A DNA stretch of 26,816 nt from a virus. A program made the position numbers and the translations under genes. Position 1 is the first letter of the stretch. Each line of letters opens with the position of its first letter. The notes below the pieces were generated by a model. The model saw nothing but the letters and a program-made list of their open reading frames with translations, ran no database searches and had not been told where the DNA came from. The DNA lies in the IMG/VR virus record IMGVR_UViG_3300004095_000012, positions 1 through 26,816 of that record; one strand, given 5' to 3'. Positions 11,815 through 17,494 of this stretch are shown here, one piece after another.

Positions 11815-12057
11815 TTAAGGTTTATTTGCAAGTATAACAGTAAAACGAAAGAGAAAATATCCTTTGAAGTGTCTGTTTATAAATTCTTTCTTTGCGCTAA
11901 CTACAAGTTTTGACTCTTGATCAACAATACGCTTTATTTTATCTTCTAAATTGGTTTGCGCTTGTTCTGTTGTTGCAAAATAACCGCTCCATTTAATAGT
12001 ATTACGATCGATCGTCGGAGCTGAAGCATGCGGTGGATAGTGGTCGACGAGTGACAT
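11815..12057 (-). CDS. hypothetical protein, 80 aa
   Basis: It starts MSLVDHYPPHASAP and contains a Gln/Glu-rich helix (TTEQAQTNLEDKIKRIVDQE) followed by a hydrophobic beta segment FKGYFLFRFTVILANKP at the C-terminus. No recognised family. ATTAAATA (12067-12074) lies 9 nt before ATG, and a weak AGAGGA lies upstream of that. It leads a three-gene unit with the four-cysteine protein and the HAD nucleotidase. Confidence 0.6.
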   Translation of the reverse strand: MSLVDHYPPHASAPTIDRNTIKWSGYFATTEQAQTNLEDKIKRIVDQESKLVVSAKKEFINRHFKGYFLFRFTVILANKP

Positions 12058-12066
12058 GATGTAAAA

Positions 12067-12074
12067 TATTTAAT
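12067..12074 (-). promoter_or_regulatory. late-type box ATTAAATA
   Basis: ATTAAATA, 9 nt, ATG 12057. The same octamer precedes GTG 17299. Predicted leader about 4 nt. Confidence 0.35.
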
Positions 12075-12079
12075 CCTCT

Positions 12080-12727
12080 TTATGACCAAAAGAAGTGACG
12101 ATATCTAACAAGTTGAGATAAAACTTCAGTATCCTTATCTTGAATAAGTTGCTCAAGACGATTTACCTCGCCGTACAGTTCTTCAAATGATTCCTTCCGT
12201 TCAACCATCTTAAGCATTTTAACCCTACCTTTTTCATCCGTTTCACACGGTATAAACATTTCGTTAAGTGGACGTAGTGGTGGGTAGGCATTATCCATAT
12301 CTTTCTCTAGTTGTACACGTTTAATGGTAATATAATCGTAAGCAGATTCTAACCATTTGGCAAATGCTACAGCGTGCTCTCCTGTACCCTCCCAATCTGT
12401 ATGACCGTGAAGATATTCATTTTCATAAAAACCTTTAATAAATTCAAAATTTACAATCTCAATGAGATGCGACACATCAGACCAAATACGAGGTATGACC
12501 TTACGATAGCGTTTGTTCTGTGGAACAAAGATTGGACGAATCTTATCATAATAATAAAGATCAGCCCAGCGAGGTACAAATGGAATCAACTGCCAAAGCT
12601 TTCTTGTACCAAACTTTTCATATAAAAAGTTATTAAATTTGTAACGAAAAGATTTTTTATATTCTTCGTAGTCAAAATTATCACAGCGAAGCTTGTGGTT
12701 ACGCGCTTCAAATTTTTCTGATGTCAT
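12080..12727 (-). CDS. conserved phage hypothetical protein
   Basis: 215 aa, aromatic and charged. The core FVPRWADLYYYDKIRPIFVP, then VIPRIWSDVSHLIEIVNFEFIKGFYENE, is a combination found in conserved proteins of large phages. The C-terminus is a probable coiled coil (SFEELYGEVNRLEQLIQDKD). No enzymatic motif. The promoter TTGTAA-16-TATAAT ends exactly 6 nt from ATG. It follows the 41-aa gene and the RadA-like gene. Function unknown. Confidence 0.7.
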   Translation of the reverse strand: MTSEKFEARNHKLRCDNFDYEEYKKSFRYKFNNFLYEKFGTRKLWQLIPFVPRWADLYYYDKIRPIFVPQNKRYRKVIPRIWSDVSHLIEIVNFEFIKGFYENEYLHGHTDWEGTGEHAVAFAKWLESAYDYITIKRVQLEKDMDNAYPPLRPLNEMFIPCETDEKGRVKMLKMVERKESFEELYGEVNRLEQLIQDKDTEVLSQLVRYRHFFWS

Positions 12728-12733
12728 GCTATT

Positions 12734-12761
12734 ATTATAACAGCTTAATATTTTTTTACAA
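12734..12761 (-). promoter_or_regulatory. sigma70-like promoter, -10 six nt from ATG
   Basis: TTGTAA (12756-12761, preceded by AAGC), 16 nt, consensus TATAAT (12734-12739), AATAGC, ATG 12727. This is the best-formed example of the leaderless layout. The 14 bases ATAATAATAGCATG are shared with the RadA-like gene start. The -35 region lies inside the end of the 41-aa gene. Confidence 0.6.
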
Positions 12762-12870
12762 GCTTTCCTTTCATCTTTACAAAGCCTTCGACTTTGCCTG
12801 TAGATTTAGGAAAATTTTCCTTGTATTTTTTTTGATCAGTTACGCGTGATTTTGAGCCTTTTCCTGCCAT
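12745..12870 (-). CDS. small basic phage protein (MAGKGSKSR type)
   Basis: 41 aa, ATG 12870 to TAA 12745-12747. It begins MAGKGSKSRVTDQKKYKENF and ends VKMKGKLVKKY. The start 'M-GKGSxxR' followed by K-x-Y/F-xxNF is a pattern of tiny conserved phage and bacterial proteins. Strongly basic, so nucleic-acid contact is possible. It starts 5 nt after the RadA-like stop, suggesting co-translation. Confidence 0.65.
   Translation of the reverse strand: MAGKGSKSRVTDQKKYKENFPKSTGKVEGFVKMKGKLVKKY
12748..12765. repeat. 18-bp exact repeat, copy 2
   Basis: Identical to 1540-1557. Here it encodes the C-terminal residues KLVKKY of the 41-aa protein and at the same time supplies the -35 region of the next promoter. 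Confidence 0.7.
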
Positions 12871-12875
12871 ATATT

Positions 12876-13793
12876 TTAGTGTTTGGTTATTGTTGCTTCG
12901 ATCTTATTTACACACCAGCGTGCGTAGGATCCACGCTCGTTATTCTTTTTTAGCTTACCTTCAGTTGTAAGTTCACGCAAAAGGTAGCCAGCGCGCGAGG
13001 CATCTACATTTAGGAGAGAGCAAATATCTGAAACTCCAAACTTACCATTAATTTTAAGAATTTCTTCTTTATCTTTTTCCTTTCTCTCCGTTTTCTTATT
13101 CTTTTTCGGCTCAGCATTCTCAACGTTAGCAGAGACAGCGGTAAAGTCATAACCACGACTCGTAAACGAACATGTATAATCAATACCAGGACCAAAACGG
13201 TTCTTCGAGAAATAAATTCGACGAAGATCAGGTGTCTCTCCCAATTCAACGAACATATTCACATCAACAGCGTAGGTAAGATGATTTGTACCACGCATTA
13301 CACCGCCTTTGGTTAAGTGACAAATAATAACTACCGAACATTCCGTTTCCTTTGCACGTTGAATAAGCTTTTCAATAGCTTCCTTCTCCTCGAGATTACC
13401 TTTATCCATTGCCTGAAACGAATCAATAACGATTACATCCATATCTTCCATAAACGAAAGAACTTTGCTAAACTTAGTTTCATTACATACACCTACATCT
13501 TCAATACCAAGTCGACGGCAACTGAAAGCAACTTGATGAATAGATTCTTCAGCGCTAATGTAGCCGACAGAACGACCTGTTTTAGTCATTCCATTAAGAA
13601 TCTGAAGAACCATCGTAGACTTACCAACACCTGCTTTCGAGGAAAGAGTAATACAAGAACCTGGAAGAATTCCTCCACCAAACATCTCATCGATTTCAGG
13701 GATATTCGACTTTACACGACGAAAGTAGATATCAGGAATCTGAACATCCTTAGCAGCTGTGAACGAAGTGGGTATAATATGATTAAGTTTCAT
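12876..13793 (-). CDS. RadA/Sms-like RecA-family ATPase with C-terminal winged helix
   Basis: 305 aa. Walker A SSKAGVGKST (51-60), YISAEES (79-84), Walker B VIVIDSFQAM (120-129), a VIICHLTKGGVMRGTNHL segment (155-172) and the RadA-specific KNRFG motif (197-201). It lacks the N-terminal zinc finger and C-terminal Lon-like domain of bacterial RadA (~450 aa). After a Lys/Glu linker (229-244) there is instead a winged-helix-like domain (VSDICSLLNVDASRAGYLLRELTTEGKL). RadA is a DNA-stimulated motor that helps extend recombination intermediates by unwinding; the phage form may serve replication or recombination and bind DNA through the wing. Promoter TTGCCG-17-CATAAT lies 6 nt from ATG. Confidence 0.85.
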   Translation of the reverse strand: MKLNHIIPTSFTAAKDVQIPDIYFRRVKSNIPEIDEMFGGGILPGSCITLSSKAGVGKSTMVLQILNGMTKTGRSVGYISAEESIHQVAFSCRRLGIEDVGVCNETKFSKVLSFMEDMDVIVIDSFQAMDKGNLEEKEAIEKLIQRAKETECSVVIICHLTKGGVMRGTNHLTYAVDVNMFVELGETPDLRRIYFSKNRFGPGIDYTCSFTSRGYDFTAVSANVENAEPKKNKKTERKEKDKEEILKINGKFGVSDICSLLNVDASRAGYLLRELTTEGKLKKNNERGSYARWCVNKIEATITKH

Positions 13794-13799
13794 GCTATT

Positions 13800-13828
13800 A
13801 TTATGGTTGGTTTTTGTAAAATCGGCAA
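13800..13828 (-). promoter_or_regulatory. sigma70-like promoter of RadA-like gene
   Basis: TTGCCG (13823-13828), 17 nt, CATAAT (13800-13805), AATAGC, ATG 13793. Standard geometry puts +1 on the A of ATG. Confidence 0.55.
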
Positions 13829-13843
13829 TAGGAAAAGGGAATT

Positions 13844-14116
13844 TTATTTCAATTTCTTAAACTTTACCTCTGCCATTTTAAGATCTGTAAAAGTCCACCC
13901 GGCTGTGCCCCATTGAGAGGTTGAAGGATAAGCCTCTCCTGGAGGGATTTTCTGGCCACCGAGCTCATAACCGTTATGACGATTAATTTTTACGACTTCA
14001 AAAGAAACACCTTCTTGTCCCTTTTTTGTTTGTTTGTATATAGCGTTATTACCTATACGCTTTACTTGAGTATAGGTAAATCCCTTTTTATCGAACTGCT
14101 TAGGTAGTGTCTTCAT
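13844..14116 (-). CDS. conserved hypothetical protein, 90 aa
   Basis: Begins MKTLPKQFDKKGFTYTQVKR, then NNAIYKQTKKGQEGVSFEVVKI, GYELGGQKIPPGEAYPS and WGTAGWTF. The line-up 'LPxxFxKxGFxYxQVxRxxxxAIYKQ ... SFEVxxI ... GExYPSxxxWGxxGWT' occurs in small conserved phage and bacterial proteins of unknown function, probably a single beta-rich domain. Promoter TTGTAT-17-TATTAT with the -10 box 9 nt from ATG; no Shine-Dalgarno. Confidence 0.7.
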   Translation of the reverse strand: MKTLPKQFDKKGFTYTQVKRIGNNAIYKQTKKGQEGVSFEVVKINRHNGYELGGQKIPPGEAYPSTSQWGTAGWTFTDLKMAEVKFKKLK

Positions 14117-14125
14117 GATTCTTTA

Positions 14126-14154
14126 ATAATAGAAGCTCCATTTAGGAAATACAA
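14126..14154 (-). promoter_or_regulatory. sigma70-like promoter, AAGCTTGTAT type
   Basis: TTGTAT (14149-14154, preceded by AAGC), 17 nt, TATTAT (14126-14131), 9 nt, ATG 14116. Confidence 0.5.
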
Positions 14155-14156
14155 GC

Positions 14157-14459
14157 TTATTTCCCGTTTATTTCTAGAGCACGTTTTAGAAAATCACTAC
14201 CAAGAGCTATTGTTACACCGATTACCCCAAGCTCTTTTCGAACATCAGCTAGGCTCTTACCTTGTTTGAGAAGAGTGAGAGCATCTCGACAGATGTAGTG
14301 TTTGAGAAACTCTTCCTTTGAACCTGCCCTCTTAGCCTTTTCCTCAAGATACTCACTATTTGTAGGGCGCTCCTTGCCTGTAACAATACAAGTAAGAATA
14401 TTCGAGTCCTTTGCAATCGCTTTCTTAAAGCGTTTATTGATTTCTTCAGCGTTTAACAT
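14157..14459 (-). CDS. CIVTG-domain protein, single domain
   Basis: 100 aa. ILTCIVTGKERPTNSEYLEE (about 21-40) followed by FLKHYICRDALTLLKQGKSL and VRKELGV aligns by eye with SCIVTGIERRVSK, FIENYVGNEAKRLLRQRVSP and VQKQLRPEG of the plus-strand gene at 15569-16175. The two therefore share a domain: a Cys-hydrophobic-V-T-G-x-x-R hairpin, then a helix with xxYxxxxAxxLL and a helix-turn-helix-like end. No enzymatic motif. DNA or RNA binding is possible. Promoter TTGCAT-17-TATTAT lies 6 nt from ATG. Confidence 0.7.
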   Translation of the reverse strand: MLNAEEINKRFKKAIAKDSNILTCIVTGKERPTNSEYLEEKAKRAGSKEEFLKHYICRDALTLLKQGKSLADVRKELGVIGVTIALGSDFLKRALEINGK

Positions 14460-14465
14460 TCTTTT

Positions 14466-14494
14466 ATAATAAAAAATTGTGTATTAAAATGCAA
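14466..14494 (-). promoter_or_regulatory. sigma70-like promoter, leaderless layout
   Basis: TTGCAT (14489-14494), 17 nt, TATTAT (14466-14471), AAAAGA, ATG 14459. Confidence 0.5.
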
Positions 14495-14504
14495 TAATAA
14501 AGTT

Positions 14505-14546
14505 GAAAATAAAAGGACCGACCACTAAATCATAGCAGTCGGTCCT
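14505..14546 (-). terminator. Rho-independent terminator after the 64-aa basic protein
   Basis: Arms AGGACCGAC (14538-14546) and GTCGGTCCT (14514-14522) form a perfect 9-bp stem with a 15-nt loop, followed by TTTTATTTTC. It separates the strongly translated basic protein from the CIVTG gene. Confidence 0.85.
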
Positions 14547-14556
14547 CTTCATTATC

Positions 14557-14751
14557 TTAAGCAACGTTAAGTTCGTTGTTCCTAATAGCACGTGTAATAT
14601 CACGTGCATCAACGCGCTGGACGGAACGCTTAAATTGATTGGTGCGGTTAAGCACCTTAGCACGCTTTACTGTAAAGCTGCCATCACGGTTACGTACCAT
14701 CTTAACGAAGAACGTCTTAGGACGTAGATTCTTGTTTGAATAATCGATCAT
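14557..14751 (-). CDS. small basic protein with strong ribosome binding site
   Basis: 64 aa when started at ATG 14751 (MIDYSNKNLRPKTFFVKMVR); the frame is open 10 codons further up, but the near-perfect Shine-Dalgarno AGGAGGT (14761-14767), 9 nt away, decides this start. Arg/Lys-rich (RDGSFTVKRAKVLNRTNQFKR) with a final helix DARDITRAIRNNELNVA. Likely abundant, given the ribosome binding site and terminator. Could be a nucleic-acid-binding or structural protein; no family recognised. Confidence 0.75.
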   Translation of the reverse strand: MIDYSNKNLRPKTFFVKMVRNRDGSFTVKRAKVLNRTNQFKRSVQRVDARDITRAIRNNELNVA

Positions 14752-14760
14752 TTTTATTTC

Positions 14761-14767
14761 ACCTCCT
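14761..14767 (-). promoter_or_regulatory. canonical Shine-Dalgarno AGGAGGT
   Basis: Strongest ribosome binding site in the window, 9 nt from ATG 14751. It shows that the host anti-Shine-Dalgarno is usable, so the absence of such sites elsewhere is a feature of those genes. Confidence 0.8.
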
Positions 14768-14811
14768 TTTTGTTTTTTCAATAGTGGTCTCTATTTTTTA
14801 ATAATCCACTA

Positions 14812-15009
14812 TTAATTTTTAAAACTCTCAGGAATATTAATTTCCTCAGGAACAGGAAGCATATAACTATCGGTCTTTGCCTTCCTGCTTGTGGCTCTGC
14901 GTTTGTAGCCGATAAGATAATGCTTACCGTTTTGCATGCTTTTAATAATTGGAATAAGACGACCTTGTTTAACCAACTTCATAATATTATCTGGATTCAT
15001 CTTGCTCAT
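14812..15009 (-). CDS. hypothetical basic protein, 65 aa
   Basis: Start chosen at ATG 15009 (MSKMNPDNIMKLVKQGRL); a TTG three codons earlier is also open. The sequence continues IPIIKSMQNGKHYLIGYKRR, is basic and ends in a Pro/Glu-rich tail. A short alpha then beta-hairpin domain is plausible. Promoter-like TTGATA-17-TACTAA lies 9 nt from this ATG. No family recognised. Confidence 0.6.
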   Translation of the reverse strand: MSKMNPDNIMKLVKQGRLIPIIKSMQNGKHYLIGYKRRATSRKAKTDSYMLPVPEEINIPESFKN

Positions 15010-15018
15010 ATGTTTCAA

Positions 15019-15047
15019 TTAGTAGCTTCTTTAATTTGATATATCAA
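15019..15047 (-). promoter_or_regulatory. sigma70-like promoter
   Basis: TTGATA (15042-15047) within the palindrome TTGATATATCAA, 17 nt, TACTAA (15019-15024), 9 nt, ATG 15009. The -35 box overlaps the stop of the Vsr-like fragment. Confidence 0.45.
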
Positions 15048-15229
15048 CTATTTTTTGGATAATTTTTTAAATTTGTTAAAACATCGTTAATTGTATGGTA
15101 GTTTGTTCTGTTAAACCGAATAACTGTCCAGCCAAGCTCCTCTAACTCTCGCGTTCTTTTTCTATCATTTTCTTGTACGTTTTTCATTAAATGTACTTTA
15201 CCATCATATTCAAATGTATTTGCACTCCA
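15044..15229 (-). pseudogene. DUF559/Vsr-like endonuclease fragment, in frame after UGA
   Basis: After TGA 15230-15232 the same frame continues for 61 codons to TGA 15044-15046: WSANTFEYDGKVHLMKNVQE, NDRKRTRELEELGWTVIRF, then a helical end. EYDGKxHLxxxxQxxDxxRxxxLExxGWxVIRF is the C-terminal half of DUF559 / very-short-patch-repair-like nuclease folds. The first half of that fold (with the earlier catalytic Asp) is not visible. It could be a gene remnant, a domain reached by UGA read-through, or a short protein from ATG 15187. Classification as pseudogene is tentative. Confidence 0.5.
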
Positions 15230-15496
15230 TCACCGTGTGTATCCAGGTAAGTCACCATTTTCGGCAATCTTAATCCCTTCATATGGAGCAACAACACGAC
15301 GATAGAACTCGATCTTACAACATTCAAGAGAACCAACGATCTCGTTGAGAGTATTATAACAAAGCTTATGATCATCGATGTACTGCTGACAGATCTTAGT
15401 TATAAGATAGTTAAGATCACCAGCGTTTTCAATATTTGGAACAGCCTTCAGAGCTTTTTCAAATTTTGTTCTTTCTTGTTTTTTGATATATGGCAT
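15230..15496 (-). CDS. DUF6899-like conserved phage protein
   Basis: 88 aa from ATG 15496 (MPYIKKQERTKFEKALKAVP). It matches a widespread small phage family: 'MPYIK' start, AGDLNYLITKICQQYI, YNTLNEIVGSLECCKIEFYRR, VVAPYEGIKIAENGD. The family normally stops shortly after NGD, which fits the TGA here after LPGYTR. Function unknown. The frame, however, stays open past the TGA into a nuclease-like segment. Promoter TTGATT-17-TACTAT lies 6 nt from this ATG, which supports the start over a longer frame to 15544. Confidence 0.75.
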   Translation of the reverse strand: MPYIKKQERTKFEKALKAVPNIENAGDLNYLITKICQQYIDDHKLCYNTLNEIVGSLECCKIEFYRRVVAPYEGIKIAENGDLPGYTR

Positions 15497-15502
15497 GTTT
15501 TT

Positions 15503-15531
15503 ATAGTAGAAATATTTTTTTAAAAAATCAA
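15503..15531 (-). promoter_or_regulatory. sigma70-like promoter, AAGCTTGATT type
   Basis: TTGATT (15526-15531, preceded by AAGC), 17 nt, TACTAT (15503-15508), AAAAAC, ATG 15496. Predicted leaderless. Confidence 0.5.
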
Positions 15532-15568
15532 GCTTGAAATTCATTTTCTACCTACATAATATAAAACC

Positions 15569-16175
15569 AATGAAACATGCCAAGGTAAAGAAAGTCAAAA
15601 AACTTCCTAAACAGAAAGCGAAGCCTGTTATTAAAAAAGCTAAACCTGTTATTAAGAAAACTACCCCCGTTGATAGCAATGGTGGTGTTAAGAGCAGGTT
15701 GATGTCCTGTATTGTAACGGGTATTGAGCGTCGTGTTTCAAAAGCAGGTATAACAAAAGGAATTAAAAAGTTTGGCGATCTTGCTACATTTATTGAAAAT
15801 TATGTTGGAAATGAAGCAAAGCGTCTTCTTCGTCAGCGTGTCTCGCCGGAAGAGGTACAGAAGCAGCTTCGACCAGAAGGACTTAAACCGTTTTCTATTG
15901 ATCATCAAGCTCTTGCAAGACTTAAGCTGCTTAAAAAGCCTCGTAACAAGAAACTAACAATTGAAGAGGTTCAGCAAATTTCAGTTAAGTGGATTCCAAA
16001 GGAACCACGTACCTACCCTACACAGGAAGCGTACATTATTGATAATACAAAGAATGGTTCTTGTATTGCTCCGCAATTATATCTCGATTCAGATCGATGC
16101 TGCGATCATTGCAAATATGTTAAGCACTGTCTATCAACAGCTAAACATTTTTCAAAGAAGTACAAAGCAGCTTAG
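15569..16175 (+). CDS. CIVTG-domain protein with C-terminal Cys cluster
   Basis: 201 aa from ATG 15569; the frame is open to 15534, but AATATAAAACC just before this ATG resembles other start regions here. Lys-rich N-terminal tail with a repeated KPVIKKAKPVIKKTTPV, then the CIVTG domain (SCIVTGIERRVSK, FIENYVGNEAKRLLRQ) shared with the 100-aa protein at 14157-14459, then a Cys-rich end GSCIAPQLYLDSDRCCDHC, YVKHC that could bind zinc or an Fe-S cluster. Possibly a nucleic-acid-binding regulator; inference. Its last 4 bases overlap the convergent membrane-protein gene. Confidence 0.72.
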
Positions 16176-17299
16176 TACCCATCATAGGTCTTTGTATATT
16201 TTACACGGCGTAGATAATTATCTTCCCCTTGAATAACTGGTATAGGTGTTTTTTTCTCGTACCGAATTGTAAACACAATAATAATATCGCCTATCTCCAT
16301 AAGAAAAGCTAAGAAAAAGCAGACAAGTGCAGTAATATCAGCGTGAGTAAGTGCTGTAAAGGATACTTTAATAATATTATCTGTGCCAAGAATTTTTACA
16401 GGTGTGAATTTTGTATTAAGTGTAGAGGCGATAGAAGAAATAAGACTATTCGCATCAATAACAGCTGATTCAAGTTCTTTAAAACTATTTGTTTCGTTAA
16501 TATTCTTTTTGCATGTGATAATTTTATCACCGAGTAGTTTATTTGATTTTTCAAGTGATTGAAGCTGCTCAATTACCTGCTGATCCACAGCATCATCCTG
16601 TTTTTTAATTTCTGCTTTTGTTCCTTGAAGTTCAATATTTGACTGCGCTTCAAGTCTACGAGCTTGGGCCTGAAGTTCCTTTGATTTAGGACCGTCTCCG
16701 GCTTTACCTTTTACACCAACCCGTTCATCAATAACTTCTTGGTTGGCGTCTTCAACTTTTTGTTTAATTTCTGTAACTTTAACAGTTAAATTTTTTTCTA
16801 TTTCAATTTTCTTATCTCGTGCTTGATTGTTTATGTCGAGTTCCTGTGTTTGTACAGCTTTTTTACTTTCAGCTTCAAAATATGATAATGTTTCTGTGAT
16901 TTGTACTTTTGATTCTTGTAAACTATCTCTTACGCCGGTCTCAGAGTATAGACCTGCAAAATCAAAAATAGTTGGTAATAGGCTTAAAAATAAACTTAAA
17001 GTTGCTGCTTTAAGAGGAAATTCTTTTCTACCAAATAAAATTATCTTCACACAATACGGCAAACCAACAACAGCAAAGCTTGCTAAAGCGATTAAACCCC
17101 AATTCCAACTTATAAGAATAACATTAAGAGCGTGAAACGCAAAACAATAAGCTACAAAAATAATAAACCAATATACAATATCAATAGCTACAGAAGCTAT
17201 TTTATTGTTTGTATTAAACCCAAAAATTGTATGATACTGTGGTATAACAGTATTTTCAGTTATAGCTTCTCTGCTAAATAAATTTTTGATAAGCTTCAC
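16172..17299 (-). CDS. membrane protein with long coiled coil, DUF4407-like
   Basis: 375 aa. Three hydrophobic segments near the N-terminus (about 38-58, 62-84, 98-117), a long charged coiled coil (about 120-280, e.g. NQARDKKIEIEKNLTVKVTE and VIEQLQSLEKSNKLLGDK), then a C-terminal membrane helix (ADITALVCFFLAFLMEIGDI, near 320-340). This helix / coiled-coil / helix plan resembles DUF4407 membrane proteins. Start is GTG 17299, 5 nt after ATTAAATA. In a phage it could serve lysis timing, exclusion or membrane organisation; nothing in the sequence decides. It is the last minus-strand gene before the tail-fibre block. Confidence 0.68.
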   Translation of the reverse strand: MKLIKNLFSREAITENTVIPQYHTIFGFNTNNKIASVAIDIVYWFIIFVAYCFAFHALNVILISWNWGLIALASFAVVGLPYCVKIILFGRKEFPLKAATLSLFLSLLPTIFDFAGLYSETGVRDSLQESKVQITETLSYFEAESKKAVQTQELDINNQARDKKIEIEKNLTVKVTEIKQKVEDANQEVIDERVGVKGKAGDGPKSKELQAQARRLEAQSNIELQGTKAEIKKQDDAVDQQVIEQLQSLEKSNKLLGDKIITCKKNINETNSFKELESAVIDANSLISSIASTLNTKFTPVKILGTDNIIKVSFTALTHADITALVCFFLAFLMEIGDIIIVFTIRYEKKTPIPVIQGEDNYLRRVKYTKTYDGY

Positions 17300-17304
17300 G
17301 CTAG

Positions 17305-17312
17305 TATTTAAT
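17305..17312 (-). promoter_or_regulatory. late-type box ATTAAATA before GTG
   Basis: ATTAAATA, CTAGC, GTG 17299. Third case in the window where a T-TAAATA box stands exactly 5 nt before a GTG start. The remaining 17313-17477 between divergent genes is AT-rich, and I see no gene in it. Confidence 0.4.
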
Positions 17313-17477
17313 CGATTTTAAAATACAGCGTATATCTTCTCGTATAATCTCGATCTGTTTATAGAACATTTGATCAAGAAACATTATAACTATTCTCATA
17401 TTTGCATCCTAGGGACACATATATATTTAATCTTTTATAACTAAGTATTCTAGCCTTTGGTATTTTATAGATTTACC

Positions 17478-17485
17478 CATAAATA
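17478..17485 (+). promoter_or_regulatory. late-type promoter box CATAAATA
   Basis: CATAAATA, 9 nt, ATG 17495; no Shine-Dalgarno. Predicted leader about 4 nt. Confidence 0.5.
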
Positions 17486-17494
17486 ATTGTAATC

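Noticed and set aside
13317-13916. 199-codon plus-strand frame opposite the RadA-like gene
   Set aside because: Antisense shadow; composition unlike the coding genes, while the minus frame carries Walker and KNRFG motifs.
15230-15232. Alternative genetic code with UGA as Trp
   Set aside because: Other long genes contain no in-frame UGA and end in ordinary stops; only this single site is affected.
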